A stretch of 64,000 bases of DNA from Chitinophagales bacterium (lineage in GTDB: Bacteria; Bacteroidota; Bacteroidia; Chitinophagales; CAIOSU01). The first letter of the stretch is position 1; each line of letters opens with the position of its first letter. Below, piece after piece: positions 44,870 through 54,265 of this stretch. The stretch lies in NCBI GenBank assembly GCA_026003335.1, contig BPHB01000001.1, positions 1,572,591-1,636,590 on the forward strand, read 5' to 3'. Made by a program: the position numbers and the translations under genes. The notes beneath the pieces were generated by a model. That model was given only the letters and a program-made list of their open reading frames with translations, ran no database searches and was not told the origin of the DNA.

Positions 44870-47800
44870 TCATGATGCAGTTCTTTTTACTTTTCTTTCC
44901 TCCCTGAAGCAATAGAGCACCGGGACAATAAAAATGCTTATGAGCGCAACAGCCATTCCTCCGAATGATGGAATAGCCATGGGCACCATAATATCCGACC
45001 CGCGTCCGTTGGAAGTCAGCACTGGCAGGAGGGCGATTAATGTAGTGGATACGGTCATCAATGCGGGCCGGACTCTACGCAGCCCTCCCTCAATAACCGC
45101 ACTTCTTACCTCATCCAGAGTTTGGGGTCTGTTTCGCTGAAAACTCTGATCCAGATAGGTAGCTATCAGCACACCATCATCGGTAGCAATGCCGAAAAGC
45201 GCTATAAAACCGACCCATATTGCCACGCTGAGATTCACGGTATGCATGGAAAACAGGTCGCGGATGTTTGTGCCGAACACAGAGAAATTGGCAAACCATG
45301 GTTGGCCGTAAAGCCAAATCATCAGAAATGCTCCACTGAAGGCCATTGCCACTCCGGCAAAAACCATCAGCGAAGTGCTTACGGAACGAAACTGGAAATA
45401 AAGAATCAGAAAAATGATCATGAGCACTACAGGGATGATAACAGACAATCTTTTTTCAGCGCGCACCTGATTTTCATAGCTACCTGAAAATTTGAAGCTG
45501 ACACCTGCCGGCACTGTTAGTTCCCCAGATTGTATTTTCTGTTGGATAAACCTCTGCGCTTCCTCCACCACGTTCACCTCAGCATAACCTTCTTTTTTGT
45601 CAAAGAGCACATAGCCCGTAAGAAAGGTATTTTCGCTGCGAATCATTTGTGGCCCTCTGACATATTCCACACTTACCAGCTCCCCCAGGGGAATCTGTGC
45701 GTCAGTTGGTGTAGGTATCAATATCTTTTTAAGTTTCTCCGGATCGTCACGTAGCTCGCGGGGATAGCGCACGCGTATCGGGAACCGCTCGCGTCCCTCC
45801 ACGCTGGTTGTAATCTGCATGCCACCGATTGCCGTTTCAATAGCCTGCTGAATTTGTTCCACACTAAGACCATAACGGGCAGAAGCCTCACGGTTAATCT
45901 TTAAATGCAGATAAGGTTTCCCCACAATGCGGTCAGCAAACACTGCTTCTGCCTTTACCGAAGGCACTTCCTTTAATATTTTCTCCAGCTCAAATCCAAA
46001 CTTCTCGATGGTGTAGAGGTCAGGCCCGTATATTTTTATTCCCATCGGTGCACGCATGCCGGTTTGCAACATCACCAGACGGGTTTCTATGGGTTGCAGT
46101 TTCGGAGCGGAGGTAACACCGGGCAGATTGGTTACCTTAACAATTTCACTCCAAATATCATCAGGGCTTTTTATGTGATCGCGCCAGTTTCTGAAATATT
46201 TTCCATCCGGGTCGGGGATAAGCAATTCAGCGTCTATTCCTGCCAGCAAGGCCTGCTCATTGGTTAACGTATCGCCATTCTTCAGAACAAACCTTCCGTT
46301 CTCATCTACCTTGAATGCCTGACGGTGACCCTTTTTGTCCACCCTGTATTCCGGCTTATAGTTCACAATATTTTCATACATGGAAATGGGAGCAGGATCA
46401 AGAGCTGATTCCACACGCCCCATCTTGCCCACAACCAGTTCAACCTCCGGTATTGCCGACACCAGCATATCCAGCTGCTGCACTACCCTTTTGTTTTCCT
46501 CTATACCGGCATGCGGCATGGAGGAAGGCATCAGCAGGAAACTGCCCTCATCCAACGCAGGCATAAACTCTTTACCCACACCGGGAAACGTATGTAACAT
46601 TGCAGACCAGGCCCGTGTGGTTCTGATGTTCATGCCAACTTTATCCAATCCGTTGGCCACAAAACCAAAGACACGACCGAACCCCAGCCAGATATTCAGG
46701 CCTAAGAGAATGACCAGTATCGGGATAGACAAAAACTTAATCTTATTTGAAAGACACCAACGGAGGATATGGGCATAGTATTTCTCCAGCAAATGGAACA
46801 ACAGGAGGATACTTCCAATAATACCGGCAACGAAAACAAAATTGACAAACACACTCTTGCCAGCGCCCAGCGGCAACCAGTATTTTGCAAGCAGAAAAGT
46901 CACCGACACGACAGTGATGATGATGGTAAGATTTCGGATGAAGAAATTATCCAACCCGCTGTATTGACGAATGAAAAAGGCGATGCCTAAAGCGATTAAG
47001 GTCAGTCCACCCCAAACACTCAGCCAGATGGCAACCGGCAAACCCGCAATGATGAGCAATACATTAAACAGTATTCCTCTGATACCCCCTTTTATTTTAA
47101 ATCCGAAAAACCAATGAGCAATAGTGGGAAGAATGATAAGCGCCACAATCAGTGAAGCCAGCAGCGCAAAGGTTTTGGTAAAAGCCAGAGGACGAAACAG
47201 CTTGCCTTCTGCGGCCTCCATAGTGAACACCGGGATGAAGCTGACGATGGTGGTAGACACGGCAGTCAAAATAGCGGAGCTGATTTCGGCAGAGGCATCG
47301 TAGATGATGTTTATCAATTTTTTCTCCTTAGGGGATTCATCGAGGTGTTTAATTACATTTTCCGATAAGATAATTCCCAGATCTACCATGGTGCCAATGG
47401 CAATGGCAATGCCCGACAGGGCAACGATATTGGCATCCACCCCAAAATAGCGCATGGCGATGAATACCATCAGCACAGCGATAGGCAGCAGGCTGGAGAT
47501 TAATACCGAGGCACGGAGGTTGGCCACCATCACTATGACCACCAAAATAGTGATGAGTATTTCCAATGACAATGCTTCTTCCAGTGTGCCAAGCGTTTCA
47601 TAAATCAGTTGTGTGCGGTCATAAAAGGGCACAATGGTTAGCTGGCTTACGGTGCCGTCCGGAAGGATTTTTTGGGGAAGACCCGGAGCAATCTCGTTGA
47701 TTTTTTCCTTTACATTATTGATTACAGCCAGAGGGTTGGAACCATACCGCGCCACTACCACCCCGCCAACTACCTCAGCGCCATCCTTGTCCAGCAAGCC

Positions 47801-48676
47801 TCTGCGCGTGGCAGGACCGAGGGTGACTACGCTGATATCTTTCAACCGGATGGGCACATTGTCATTGACCGTTACCACGGCATTTTCCAGGTCTTCTACC
47901 GACTTGATATAGCCCAGTCCGCGCACGAGATATTCGGCATTATTGATTTCAATAGTCTTTGCTCCCACATCGCGGTTTGCATTTTTTACGGCCATCATCA
48001 CCTGGTGCAATCCGATGTTATAAGCTTTCAGGGCATCCGGATTCACGTCTACCTGATATTCTTTCACAAACCCTCCTACCGAAGCCACCTCAGCCACACC
48101 GTCCACCGCGTTAAGGCTATAACGCACGTAAAAATCCTGCACGGTGCGGATCTCATCCAAGTTCCACCCACCGGTAGGATTGCCTTGTGGATCGCGTCCT
48201 TCAAGGGTATACCAAAAGATTTGTCCTAGCGCTGTGGCATCCGGGCCGAGGGAGGGTTGAACGCCATCCGGCAATACTCCCGAAGGGAGCGAATTCAATT
48301 TTTCCAGAATACGAGACCGCGACCAGTAGAACTCTACGTCTTCGTTAAAGATGATGTAGATACTTGAAAAGCCGAAGATGGATGAACTGCGAATCGCTTT
48401 CACCCCCGGTAGTCCCAGCAACACAGTGGTGAGCGGATAGGTGATCTGGTCTTCAATATCCTGAGGCGAGCGGCCGGGCCATTCGGTGAAAACGATTTGC
48501 TGGTTTTCACCAATGTCGGGAATGGCATCCACCGGCACAGGATCTGAAGGCAACCAGGGCACCTTCCAGCCAAACGGAGCCGTTGCAATGCCCCAGCCAA
48601 TAAACAATAACAGCAGCAATGCCGTCACTAATTTATTTTCCAGAAAAAACCTGATGATAGCATTAAGCATTAGCAC
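44870..48676 (-). CDS. cusA: Heavy-metal RND efflux permease CusA (with extra membrane segment)
   Basis: 1268 residues, about 220 more than E. coli CusA. The start MLNAIIRFFLENK, DAIPDIGENQQIVFTEWPGRSPQDIEDQ motif parts (here spread over 51-80) and GIAIAIGTMVDLGIILSENV in TM4 with proton-relay acids define the HME subfamily for Cu(I)/Ag(I). FPGVGKEFMPALDEGS and methionine-rich porter segments are kept. Between TM6 and TM7, residues ~530-640, there is an insertion with about four additional hydrophobic helices. The protein pumps metal from periplasm or cytoplasm to the TolC channel. It is preceded by the HYC_CC_PP gene and followed by tolC. Confidence 0.93.
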   Translation of the reverse strand: MLMLNAIIRFFLENKLVTALLLLLFIGWGIATAPFGWKVPWLPSDPVPVDAIPDIGENQQIVFTEWPGRSPQDIEDQITYPLTTVLLGLPGVKAIRSSSIFGFSSIYIIFNEDVEFYWSRSRILEKLNSLPSGVLPDGVQPSLGPDATALGQIFWYTLEGRDPQGNPTGGWNLDEIRTVQDFYVRYSLNAVDGVAEVASVGGFVKEYQVDVNPDALKAYNIGLHQVMMAVKNANRDVGAKTIEINNAEYLVRGLGYIKSVEDLENAVVTVNDNVPIRLKDISVVTLGPATRRGLLDKDGAEVVGGVVVARYGSNPLAVINNVKEKINEIAPGLPQKILPDGTVSQLTIVPFYDRTQLIYETLGTLEEALSLEILITILVVIVMVANLRASVLISSLLPIAVLMVFIAMRYFGVDANIVALSGIAIAIGTMVDLGIILSENVIKHLDESPKEKKLINIIYDASAEISSAILTAVSTTIVSFIPVFTMEAAEGKLFRPLAFTKTFALLASLIVALIILPTIAHWFFGFKIKGGIRGILFNVLLIIAGLPVAIWLSVWGGLTLIALGIAFFIRQYSGLDNFFIRNLTIIITVVSVTFLLAKYWLPLGAGKSVFVNFVFVAGIIGSILLLFHLLEKYYAHILRWCLSNKIKFLSIPILVILLGLNIWLGFGRVFGFVANGLDKVGMNIRTTRAWSAMLHTFPGVGKEFMPALDEGSFLLMPSSMPHAGIEENKRVVQQLDMLVSAIPEVELVVGKMGRVESALDPAPISMYENIVNYKPEYRVDKKGHRQAFKVDENGRFVLKNGDTLTNEQALLAGIDAELLIPDPDGKYFRNWRDHIKSPDDIWSEIVKVTNLPGVTSAPKLQPIETRLVMLQTGMRAPMGIKIYGPDLYTIEKFGFELEKILKEVPSVKAEAVFADRIVGKPYLHLKINREASARYGLSVEQIQQAIETAIGGMQITTSVEGRERFPIRVRYPRELRDDPEKLKKILIPTPTDAQIPLGELVSVEYVRGPQMIRSENTFLTGYVLFDKKEGYAEVNVVEEAQRFIQQKIQSGELTVPAGVSFKFSGSYENQVRAEKRLSVIIPVVLMIIFLILYFQFRSVSTSLMVFAGVAMAFSGAFLMIWLYGQPWFANFSVFGTNIRDLFSMHTVNLSVAIWVGFIALFGIATDDGVLIATYLDQSFQRNRPQTLDEVRSAVIEGGLRRVRPALMTVSTTLIALLPVLTSNGRGSDIMVPMAIPSFGGMAVALISIFIVPVLYCFREERKVKRTAS

Positions 48677-48703
48677 AAAATTTTAGTTAAACCGTGCACA
48701 AAA

Positions 48704-48758
48704 CCTTTCCTTCCTCCCCTTCAGAGGGAAAGGAAATCGCCTGCACGCAACGGTGCAG
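48704..48758 (-). promoter_or_regulatory. Hairpins in the cusA leader
   Basis: In the 100-bp gap before cusA, CTGCAC/GTGCAG (48741-48746/48753-48758) forms a 6-bp hairpin, and CCTTTCC/GGAAAGG (48704-48710/48727-48733) a 7-bp one. They may tune cusA translation or end part of the upstream transcript. No promoter element was found. Confidence 0.35.
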
Positions 48759-48776
48759 ACTTATGCTAATGCTTGT

Positions 48777-49196
48777 CTAACACAGGAAAGTCTGAAGGAG
48801 CACCGGAATGTCTTCCGGTATCAACGGAGGTTTGTAGTTGAGGTACTCAGTAGAATTTTCGGAAATGTCTCTGATATCAAAAAGTGCAAGGGAACCACAT
48901 GCAGCTACCGGAAGTTTAACACCCACCTGAGCCACCTGCTCAACAGTGTATTGCTGATCATACTTGACGAACCGGGTTTCGTTTTTACAGCAGTTGTCGT
49001 CATGATCTTCGCGGTGGCAGGTTTTCTGTTGACGTGAGGCGCAGCAGCTTTTGAAATTATCATGACAACTACCGGCAGAGGAAAATAATGAGATTTTTCT
49101 GAGTTCGTTTTTACAATAATGCAGGTCAATAGATACTCCCGCTGATAAGAGCAGTATAAGAACAGCAAGCGGGATATTAATAATTCTTGTAAACAT
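48777..49196 (-). CDS. HYC_CC_PP-family small secreted protein
   Basis: 139 residues from ATG 49196 (FTRIINIPLAVLILLLSAG, signal anchor); an ATG at 49259 would add 21 residues. It contains HYCKNELRKISLF, a CC pair in KSCCAS, further Cys/His residues (CHREDHDDNCC) and YKPPLIPEDIPVLLQTFLC, the order that gives the Bacteroidota HYC_CC_PP family its name. The family is of unknown function and commonly found beside copper/RND efflux genes; this placement agrees. With about ten cysteines and several histidines it may be a periplasmic metal binder. It is the first gene of the island's copper run. Confidence 0.75.
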   Translation of the reverse strand: MFTRIINIPLAVLILLLSAGVSIDLHYCKNELRKISLFSSAGSCHDNFKSCCASRQQKTCHREDHDDNCCKNETRFVKYDQQYTVEQVAQVGVKLPVAACGSLALFDIRDISENSTEYLNYKPPLIPEDIPVLLQTFLC

Positions 49197-49310
49197 GTTA
49201 CCCGAAGTTAATAAATGTATATGAATCGGAATGTTAAAATTTGCTATTCCCGCTGCCAAAAGTTTCTTTGAGTACAGGAACTATTGCAGTTCCCATATCT
49301 ACTAAAATTT

Positions 49311-50579
49311 TCACGTCATGCTATACATGCGCATGGTAGATTTTTTTACATACAGAAATCCGTTTATTCCGCGTAATATGCATACAAGCATCAACGGATA
49401 GGTTGCATAATGTATTTGCTGAGGTAAAAAGGTAAAGCAACCTGTCAGGACAATAAATGAAAGCAGCGCTGTAAACAGATAATAGTTAGCAAGTATTTTT
49501 TTTGCGCAAGGCATAAGACATAAAACCGGAAAAATGCAATGTATCGGGAAAGCCCAAAGTAAATTGTAGTTTCGGGCGGCATGATGGTCTGTGAAAAACG
49601 AAATAAACGCAATGTTCAGCCCTAAGAAGCCGATAAGCGCAAAGTAAACTCCATCAATAGCTATGACATGCCGGTTGCTCCTGCGCTCCCAAATGGTAAG
49701 TATCAAAAAAAAGAAAAAAAGAGCACTAAACACGTTCAGTGGAGAAAAAAACTCTCGCTCCTGCGCTTCAGGAACCGCTTTATATAGGATTGACGACCGG
49801 TTGACTAATGGAACTATGCTATCGCCTCGGCTGATACGGCCTTTTCCAAATGACAGCCTGACAAAATCCGGGAGAAACATGTATTGATAGGCAGTAGCCG
49901 GCACATCAATTTCTGACCCTAGAGCCAGATCAATACCAAGATCGCCCCATGGATGCGGTATGCGCGGTTCTGTTATTTCAAACGGGTCAATATATAAATC
50001 CATAAGTTGCCGGAAGGTAAGTGGCCGGATGGCATAGGATGTATCCAGATATAATTGTTCACCTAATACTTTTATCAGAATGTCTCTCAAACGTGTAGCA
50101 CAGTTATCATAGAGATAATCATAGCGGTAATAGCGATTTTCGGGCTTTGCATTTTCTTCAAGCAGCTCAAATATTCTTTGCTTTTCATCTGCCGAAAGGT
50201 TGAGCACATCTTCATAAACCGTACGATTATCTATCACATAACTATAAATAAAATATCTTGCCGGAGCTGTTGCCAGCATATAATTCTGCCTACCCATAGC
50301 GAAGTTGACATAGAAGTTGGGTTGGTCAAAATCAAAGGTGCCATAGTTATAAGTACGGTCAATTCCCAGATCGGGGTCTTTAATCCTCAGCGCATTGTGA
50401 CCAAACGCTTCATAGAGCGCTTTGCCCGGGGCACAGGTGAGCAGGCTCACCTCTGCAAGGGGGGAAAGCTGAGGAACAGTGGCTGCCGCGCTCAGGAAAA
50501 TTCCAAGGCAAGCAGTGAGGGCAGCATTAAGGACTACCATCCAGCTGACTTTTTCACTCAATTTCCGCAAACATTCCAT
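49311..50579 (-). CDS. DUF4105 (Lnb N-terminal-like) membrane protein
   Basis: 422 residues. A signal anchor (WMVVLNAALTACLGIFLSAAA) precedes a periplasmic domain with EVSLLTCAPGKALYEAFGHNALRI, YNYGTFDFDQPNFYVNFAMG and YRYDYLYDNCATRLRD, which are DUF4105 signatures resembling the N-terminal part of lacto-N-biosidase Lnb. The conserved His (FGHN) and Cys (DNCATR) suggest a papain-like fold, but activity is not shown. Four C-terminal membrane helices follow from about 290. Start could also be 50540. It is a single gene between the metal island and the MsbA-like exporter. Confidence 0.82.
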   Translation of the reverse strand: MECLRKLSEKVSWMVVLNAALTACLGIFLSAAATVPQLSPLAEVSLLTCAPGKALYEAFGHNALRIKDPDLGIDRTYNYGTFDFDQPNFYVNFAMGRQNYMLATAPARYFIYSYVIDNRTVYEDVLNLSADEKQRIFELLEENAKPENRYYRYDYLYDNCATRLRDILIKVLGEQLYLDTSYAIRPLTFRQLMDLYIDPFEITEPRIPHPWGDLGIDLALGSEIDVPATAYQYMFLPDFVRLSFGKGRISRGDSIVPLVNRSSILYKAVPEAQEREFFSPLNVFSALFFFFLILTIWERRSNRHVIAIDGVYFALIGFLGLNIAFISFFTDHHAARNYNLLWAFPIHCIFPVLCLMPCAKKILANYYLFTALLSFIVLTGCFTFLPQQIHYATYPLMLVCILRGINGFLYVKKSTMRMYSMT

Positions 50580-50636
50580 ACCTAAATATCTTGCATGGTG
50601 GTAGCTACCCTCATACGTTCTCTTTATCCTTTTACC

Positions 50637-52472
50637 TTAAAATGCCTGCAGGTCAACCAGCCGCTTATATAAACCGTTTCGGGCGGTAAGGCTGGCATGG
50701 TTGCCCCGTTCCTGAATTTTTCCATCCTGCATCACAATAATTTCATCTGCAAACTGAATGGTGGACAGCCGATGCGCAATCACTATAGACGTTCTGTTAG
50801 CCATAAGCTTATAGATTGCTTCCTGCACAAGCTTTTCGTTCTCGGTATCCAATGATGAAGTAGCTTCGTCAAGAATCAGGATATCCGGATTGCTCAGCAC
50901 AGCCCGGGCAATGGTGAGTCGCTGGCGCTCGCCTCCGCTCAGCTTGCACCCCCTATCTCCAATGAGGGTATCATATCCATTTTCAAGCCGCATAATAAAC
51001 TCATGGGCATTGGCAATTTTAGCCGCCTGTATTACGCTTTCAAGGGAAGCATTTTCCACTCCGAAACGAATGTTGTTGAACACGGTATCATTGAACAACA
51101 CAGCCTCCTGGGTGACGACTCCCATTAGCCTGCGCAGATCGCTCAGGCGGTAGTCACGTATATCTATGCCATCAATGAGTATTTGTCCTTCTACCGGATC
51201 ATAAAAGCGGGGCAGCAAGTCCACAAGCGTGGTTTTGCCGGCTCCGGAAGGACCTACAAGAGCAACGACTTTTCCTTTATGAATGGTCAGATGAACATCC
51301 CGAAGCACCCACTTGTCATCATAGTTGTAATAGGCAAACGACACACCTCTGAACTCAATTTTATCTCTGAAACTGTCAATCGGACGGGCATTGGGCTTTT
51401 CCCGGATGCGGATATCGGCCTCCAGTATTTTGTTGATACGGTCCACAGAAGCGAGCGCTTTCTGGATGTTATAGTAGGCCGATGAGAAACTTTTGGCCGG
51501 GGGAATGAGCTGGGAAAAAATCACCATAAAGCCGATGAAAGTTTCTGCACCAAGAGGATAAGCCGGATTGAGCACCAACCTGCCACCAAACCATAGCACG
51601 GCAACCACAATGACAATTCCCAGAAATTCAGACAACGGAGAAGAGAGATCTCTTCTGCGCAAGGTGGCATTCATAATTTTTGTATAAGCCGTATTTACCA
51701 TTTTGAATTTGGCAAACTGGTAATCTTCTGCCCTGAAAGCTTTAACAACCCGCATACCCGAAAGCGTTTCTTCAATCACTGCCAGCATTTCGCCCAGACG
51801 GTTTTGCGCCCGGAGAGATGCCCTTTTCAGACTTTTTCCGATTCTTCCTATAACCAGAGCCGTTATCAAAATCATTATCAATACGAATGCAGTAAATTCC
51901 GGACTCATGTACAGCATTGCTCCCAAAAAGATGAGAATAGTAATCGGCTCTTTAAAAAGCACTTCAATCGTGCTGATGATTCCTGTTTCTATTTCCTGCA
52001 CATCGCTTGTCAGCCGGGCCATCAGATCACCCTTTTTCTGATCGGAGAAATAGGATAACGGCAGTGACAGAAGCTTTTTATACAGCTTCTCTCTTATTTC
52101 TGCCACTGCCCGGGTTCGCAGGGGAGCAAGAAAAAACAGGGCCAGATAGCGGAAAAGATTTTTAAAAAAGAAAACCACAATTACCACAATACACAGGGCA
52201 ATCAGTGCCTGCAGCTTACCCTCCTGCTGAATGATATGCAGGAAGTGGTAATTAAACAAATCAATAAAATATTCCACTGAAATACGGAATGTCGGAGGGG
52301 TCAATGCACTGCCCTGCGTCTGGGAATCTTTAAACAAAAGGTTTAAAAAAGGAATAATCATCGCAATGGAAACAAGAGAAAATACCGAGGAGAGCAGATT
52401 AAACAGTATGTTCAGCAGAGCAAACACATAATGCCTTCTCAGATAATCTGCAATGCGGATAAAATTGCTCAT
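50637..52472 (-). CDS. MsbA-like ABC exporter (fused permease and ATPase)
   Basis: 611 residues from ATG 52472; an ATG at 52523 would add 17 residues. Six membrane helices form an ABC exporter type I domain (about 20-330), with the EAA-like REKLYKKLLSLPLSYFSDQKKGDLMARLTSD region spread over 110-150. The ATPase has Walker A GPSGAGKTT near 408, signature LSGGERQR, Walker B ILILDEATSSLD and H-loop AHRLST. Such half-transporters dimerise and flip lipids or lipid-linked glycans such as lipid A-core. The gene is divergent from rbfA. Confidence 0.9.
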   Translation of the reverse strand: MSNFIRIADYLRRHYVFALLNILFNLLSSVFSLVSIAMIIPFLNLLFKDSQTQGSALTPPTFRISVEYFIDLFNYHFLHIIQQEGKLQALIALCIVVIVVFFFKNLFRYLALFFLAPLRTRAVAEIREKLYKKLLSLPLSYFSDQKKGDLMARLTSDVQEIETGIISTIEVLFKEPITILIFLGAMLYMSPEFTAFVLIMILITALVIGRIGKSLKRASLRAQNRLGEMLAVIEETLSGMRVVKAFRAEDYQFAKFKMVNTAYTKIMNATLRRRDLSSPLSEFLGIVIVVAVLWFGGRLVLNPAYPLGAETFIGFMVIFSQLIPPAKSFSSAYYNIQKALASVDRINKILEADIRIREKPNARPIDSFRDKIEFRGVSFAYYNYDDKWVLRDVHLTIHKGKVVALVGPSGAGKTTLVDLLPRFYDPVEGQILIDGIDIRDYRLSDLRRLMGVVTQEAVLFNDTVFNNIRFGVENASLESVIQAAKIANAHEFIMRLENGYDTLIGDRGCKLSGGERQRLTIARAVLSNPDILILDEATSSLDTENEKLVQEAIYKLMANRTSIVIAHRLSTIQFADEIIVMQDGKIQERGNHASLTARNGLYKRLVDLQAF

Positions 52473-52580
52473 AGCCGGAGTAAATATATTACTAAGTTGA
52501 CGACTTGTGGGTGAAAGAACCAACAGCCATCTGAAAGCTTTAGGCTATCTTTATTGGCAGACTATTATACTTGTTGTGCC

Positions 52581-52940
52581 ATGAGCTCAAGAAGACAAAT
52601 GAAAGTAGCCGGTCTGCTGCAGGAAACCCTGAGCGGAATCTTTCAGAAACACGGTCCTGACTTTTATGGGAATGCCTTTGTCACCATCACTGGGGTGGAT
52701 GTTACTGCCGATCTGCTCATTGCCAAGGTTTATCTCAGTATATTTAATGTAACCGACAAGCAAAAAGTGCTTGATGAAATAAAGCTTCAGACCAATGAGA
52801 TCAGAAAACACCTGGGCAACCAGTTGCGCCATCATCTGAGACGCATCCCTGAATTGTTGTTCTATCTTGACGAATCCCTGGAAAATGCCCTGCGTATTCA
52901 GGAATTGCTTCGCGAGGCGGAAAAAAAGACCAATTCATGA
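52581..52940 (+). CDS. rbfA: Ribosome-binding factor A
   Basis: 119 residues from ATG 52581 (SSRRQMKVAGLLQETLSGI); a TTG at 52554 would extend it by nine residues without support. The KH-like fold is seen in VTITGVDVTADLLIAKVYLSIF and KHLGNQLRHHLRRIPELLFYLDES. RbfA binds 30S precursors during 16S rRNA 5'-end maturation and in cold adaptation. A TATCTTTA at 52545-52552, one mismatch from the -7 element, may be its promoter. A LolC/E-like permease gene follows after 83 bases. Confidence 0.92.
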   Translation: MSSRRQMKVAGLLQETLSGIFQKHGPDFYGNAFVTITGVDVTADLLIAKVYLSIFNVTDKQKVLDEIKLQTNEIRKHLGNQLRHHLRRIPELLFYLDESLENALRIQELLREAEKKTNS

Positions 52941-52952
52941 TTTTGCTTTTTT

Positions 52953-52973
52953 AAACGGAACCTCATACCGTTT
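52953..52973 (+). terminator. Weak hairpin after rbfA
   Basis: AAACGG (52953-52958) pairs with CCGTTT (52968-52973), just after the rbfA stop, followed by only a few T. Termination here is possible but not strong. Confidence 0.3.
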
Positions 52974-53023
52974 TATGGCCCCTGTATCTGATTATTTTAC
53001 CCAACCACATTAAAGCCGACAGG

Positions 53024-54259
53024 TTGAATCCGCTGAGCTTCCAGATTGCCCTGCGTTATCTGATTTCAAAAAAATCAGTTACTGCTATAAATATCATCAC
53101 AGGGGTCGCCATGACGGGAATGATGTTTGGCACTATGGCGCTCATACTGGTTTTATCCGTATTCAACGGTTTTGAAAGTCTGGTGGTAACCCTCTATCAG
53201 TCATTCAATCCCGACATCCGGATAACTGTCCGTGAAGGTAAGGTTTTCAGTCCTGCCCAGGTCTCTTTAGCTGCGCTGCAGCAACTGGATGAAGTTACCG
53301 CCATCACTGCAGTGCTGGAGGAAAATGCCATCATGCGATATCAGGATCGCGAATACATTGGCACCATAAAAGGCGTGGACGGCAACTACACCCGGGTAAA
53401 CGGAGTAAGTGGCAAAACTATTGAGGGAACCTTTACGCTGGAAGAAAAGGGACAACCCTATGCCGTTCTGGGAGCCGGAGTAGCCGGAGCTCTGGGAGTA
53501 ACGCTGGAAAATCAGTTAAATGCCTTACAGATTTACGTGCCCCGCAGAGGAAAAGAAACACTTTCGCTTGATCCTTCTCAGGCTTTTGTGCGCAAAAACA
53601 TTCGTCCAGCAGGTGTTTTTTCCATCCAGCAGGATTTTGACAGTAAATATGTGCTTGTTCCGCTTGAATTCGTTCAGGACCTCCTGGATTATGACGAGGA
53701 AATATCTGCTTTGGAAATTAAACTGAAGCCGGGTGTACACCTCAGCACAGCAGAAAAAAAGATCAAAGACATTGCCGGAAACAATTTTGAAGTACTGAAC
53801 CGCTATGCACAAAACAAATTTCTCTACCGTATAATGCGCATAGAAAAATGGGCGGTCTTCGCCATTCTGACACTCATTCTGCTCATTGCCTCCTTTAACA
53901 TTATCGGCTCTTTATCGATGTTGGTGATTGAAAAAAGAAAAGACATTGCCGTGCTTAAAGTGATGGGGGCCGACAACAGGCTTATCCGCAAAATATTTCT
54001 GCTTGAGGGTTTGCTAACTTCACTTGCCGGAAGCCTGGCAGGGGCGCTTGTAGCCGTGTTGCTATGTGTGATACAGATGCAATTTCAGATAATTAAACTT
54101 CAGGGCAGCGGAACTTTTGTTATTGATGCTTATCCGGTGGAAATCCGTGCATCGGACTTTATTCTCGTAGGATTCACCATCATCTGCATCTCAATGGGCG
54201 CTTCGTGGATACCAACCCAAAGAGCAGTAGAAAGAGAAGCTATCATGATACATGAGTAG
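53024..54259 (+). CDS. LolC/LolE-like ABC transporter permease (FtsX/MacB fold)
   Basis: 411 residues starting with TTG at 53024 (NPLSFQIALRYLISKKS). One membrane helix near 25-45, a periplasmic domain (about 50-260), then three helices around 275-400 with the FtsX motif VIEKRKDIAVLKVMGA and the end SWIPTQRAVEREAI. This is the layout of the lipoprotein-releasing LolCDE permeases; the family also includes MacB-like exporters. No ATPase gene is adjacent, so the LolD partner must be elsewhere. It converges with batE, six bases between stops. Confidence 0.85.
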   Translation: MNPLSFQIALRYLISKKSVTAINIITGVAMTGMMFGTMALILVLSVFNGFESLVVTLYQSFNPDIRITVREGKVFSPAQVSLAALQQLDEVTAITAVLEENAIMRYQDREYIGTIKGVDGNYTRVNGVSGKTIEGTFTLEEKGQPYAVLGAGVAGALGVTLENQLNALQIYVPRRGKETLSLDPSQAFVRKNIRPAGVFSIQQDFDSKYVLVPLEFVQDLLDYDEEISALEIKLKPGVHLSTAEKKIKDIAGNNFEVLNRYAQNKFLYRIMRIEKWAVFAILTLILLIASFNIIGSLSMLVIEKRKDIAVLKVMGADNRLIRKIFLLEGLLTSLAGSLAGALVAVLLCVIQMQFQIIKLQGSGTFVIDAYPVEIRASDFILVGFTIICISMGASWIPTQRAVEREAIMIHE

Positions 54260-54265
54260 CTGTAG

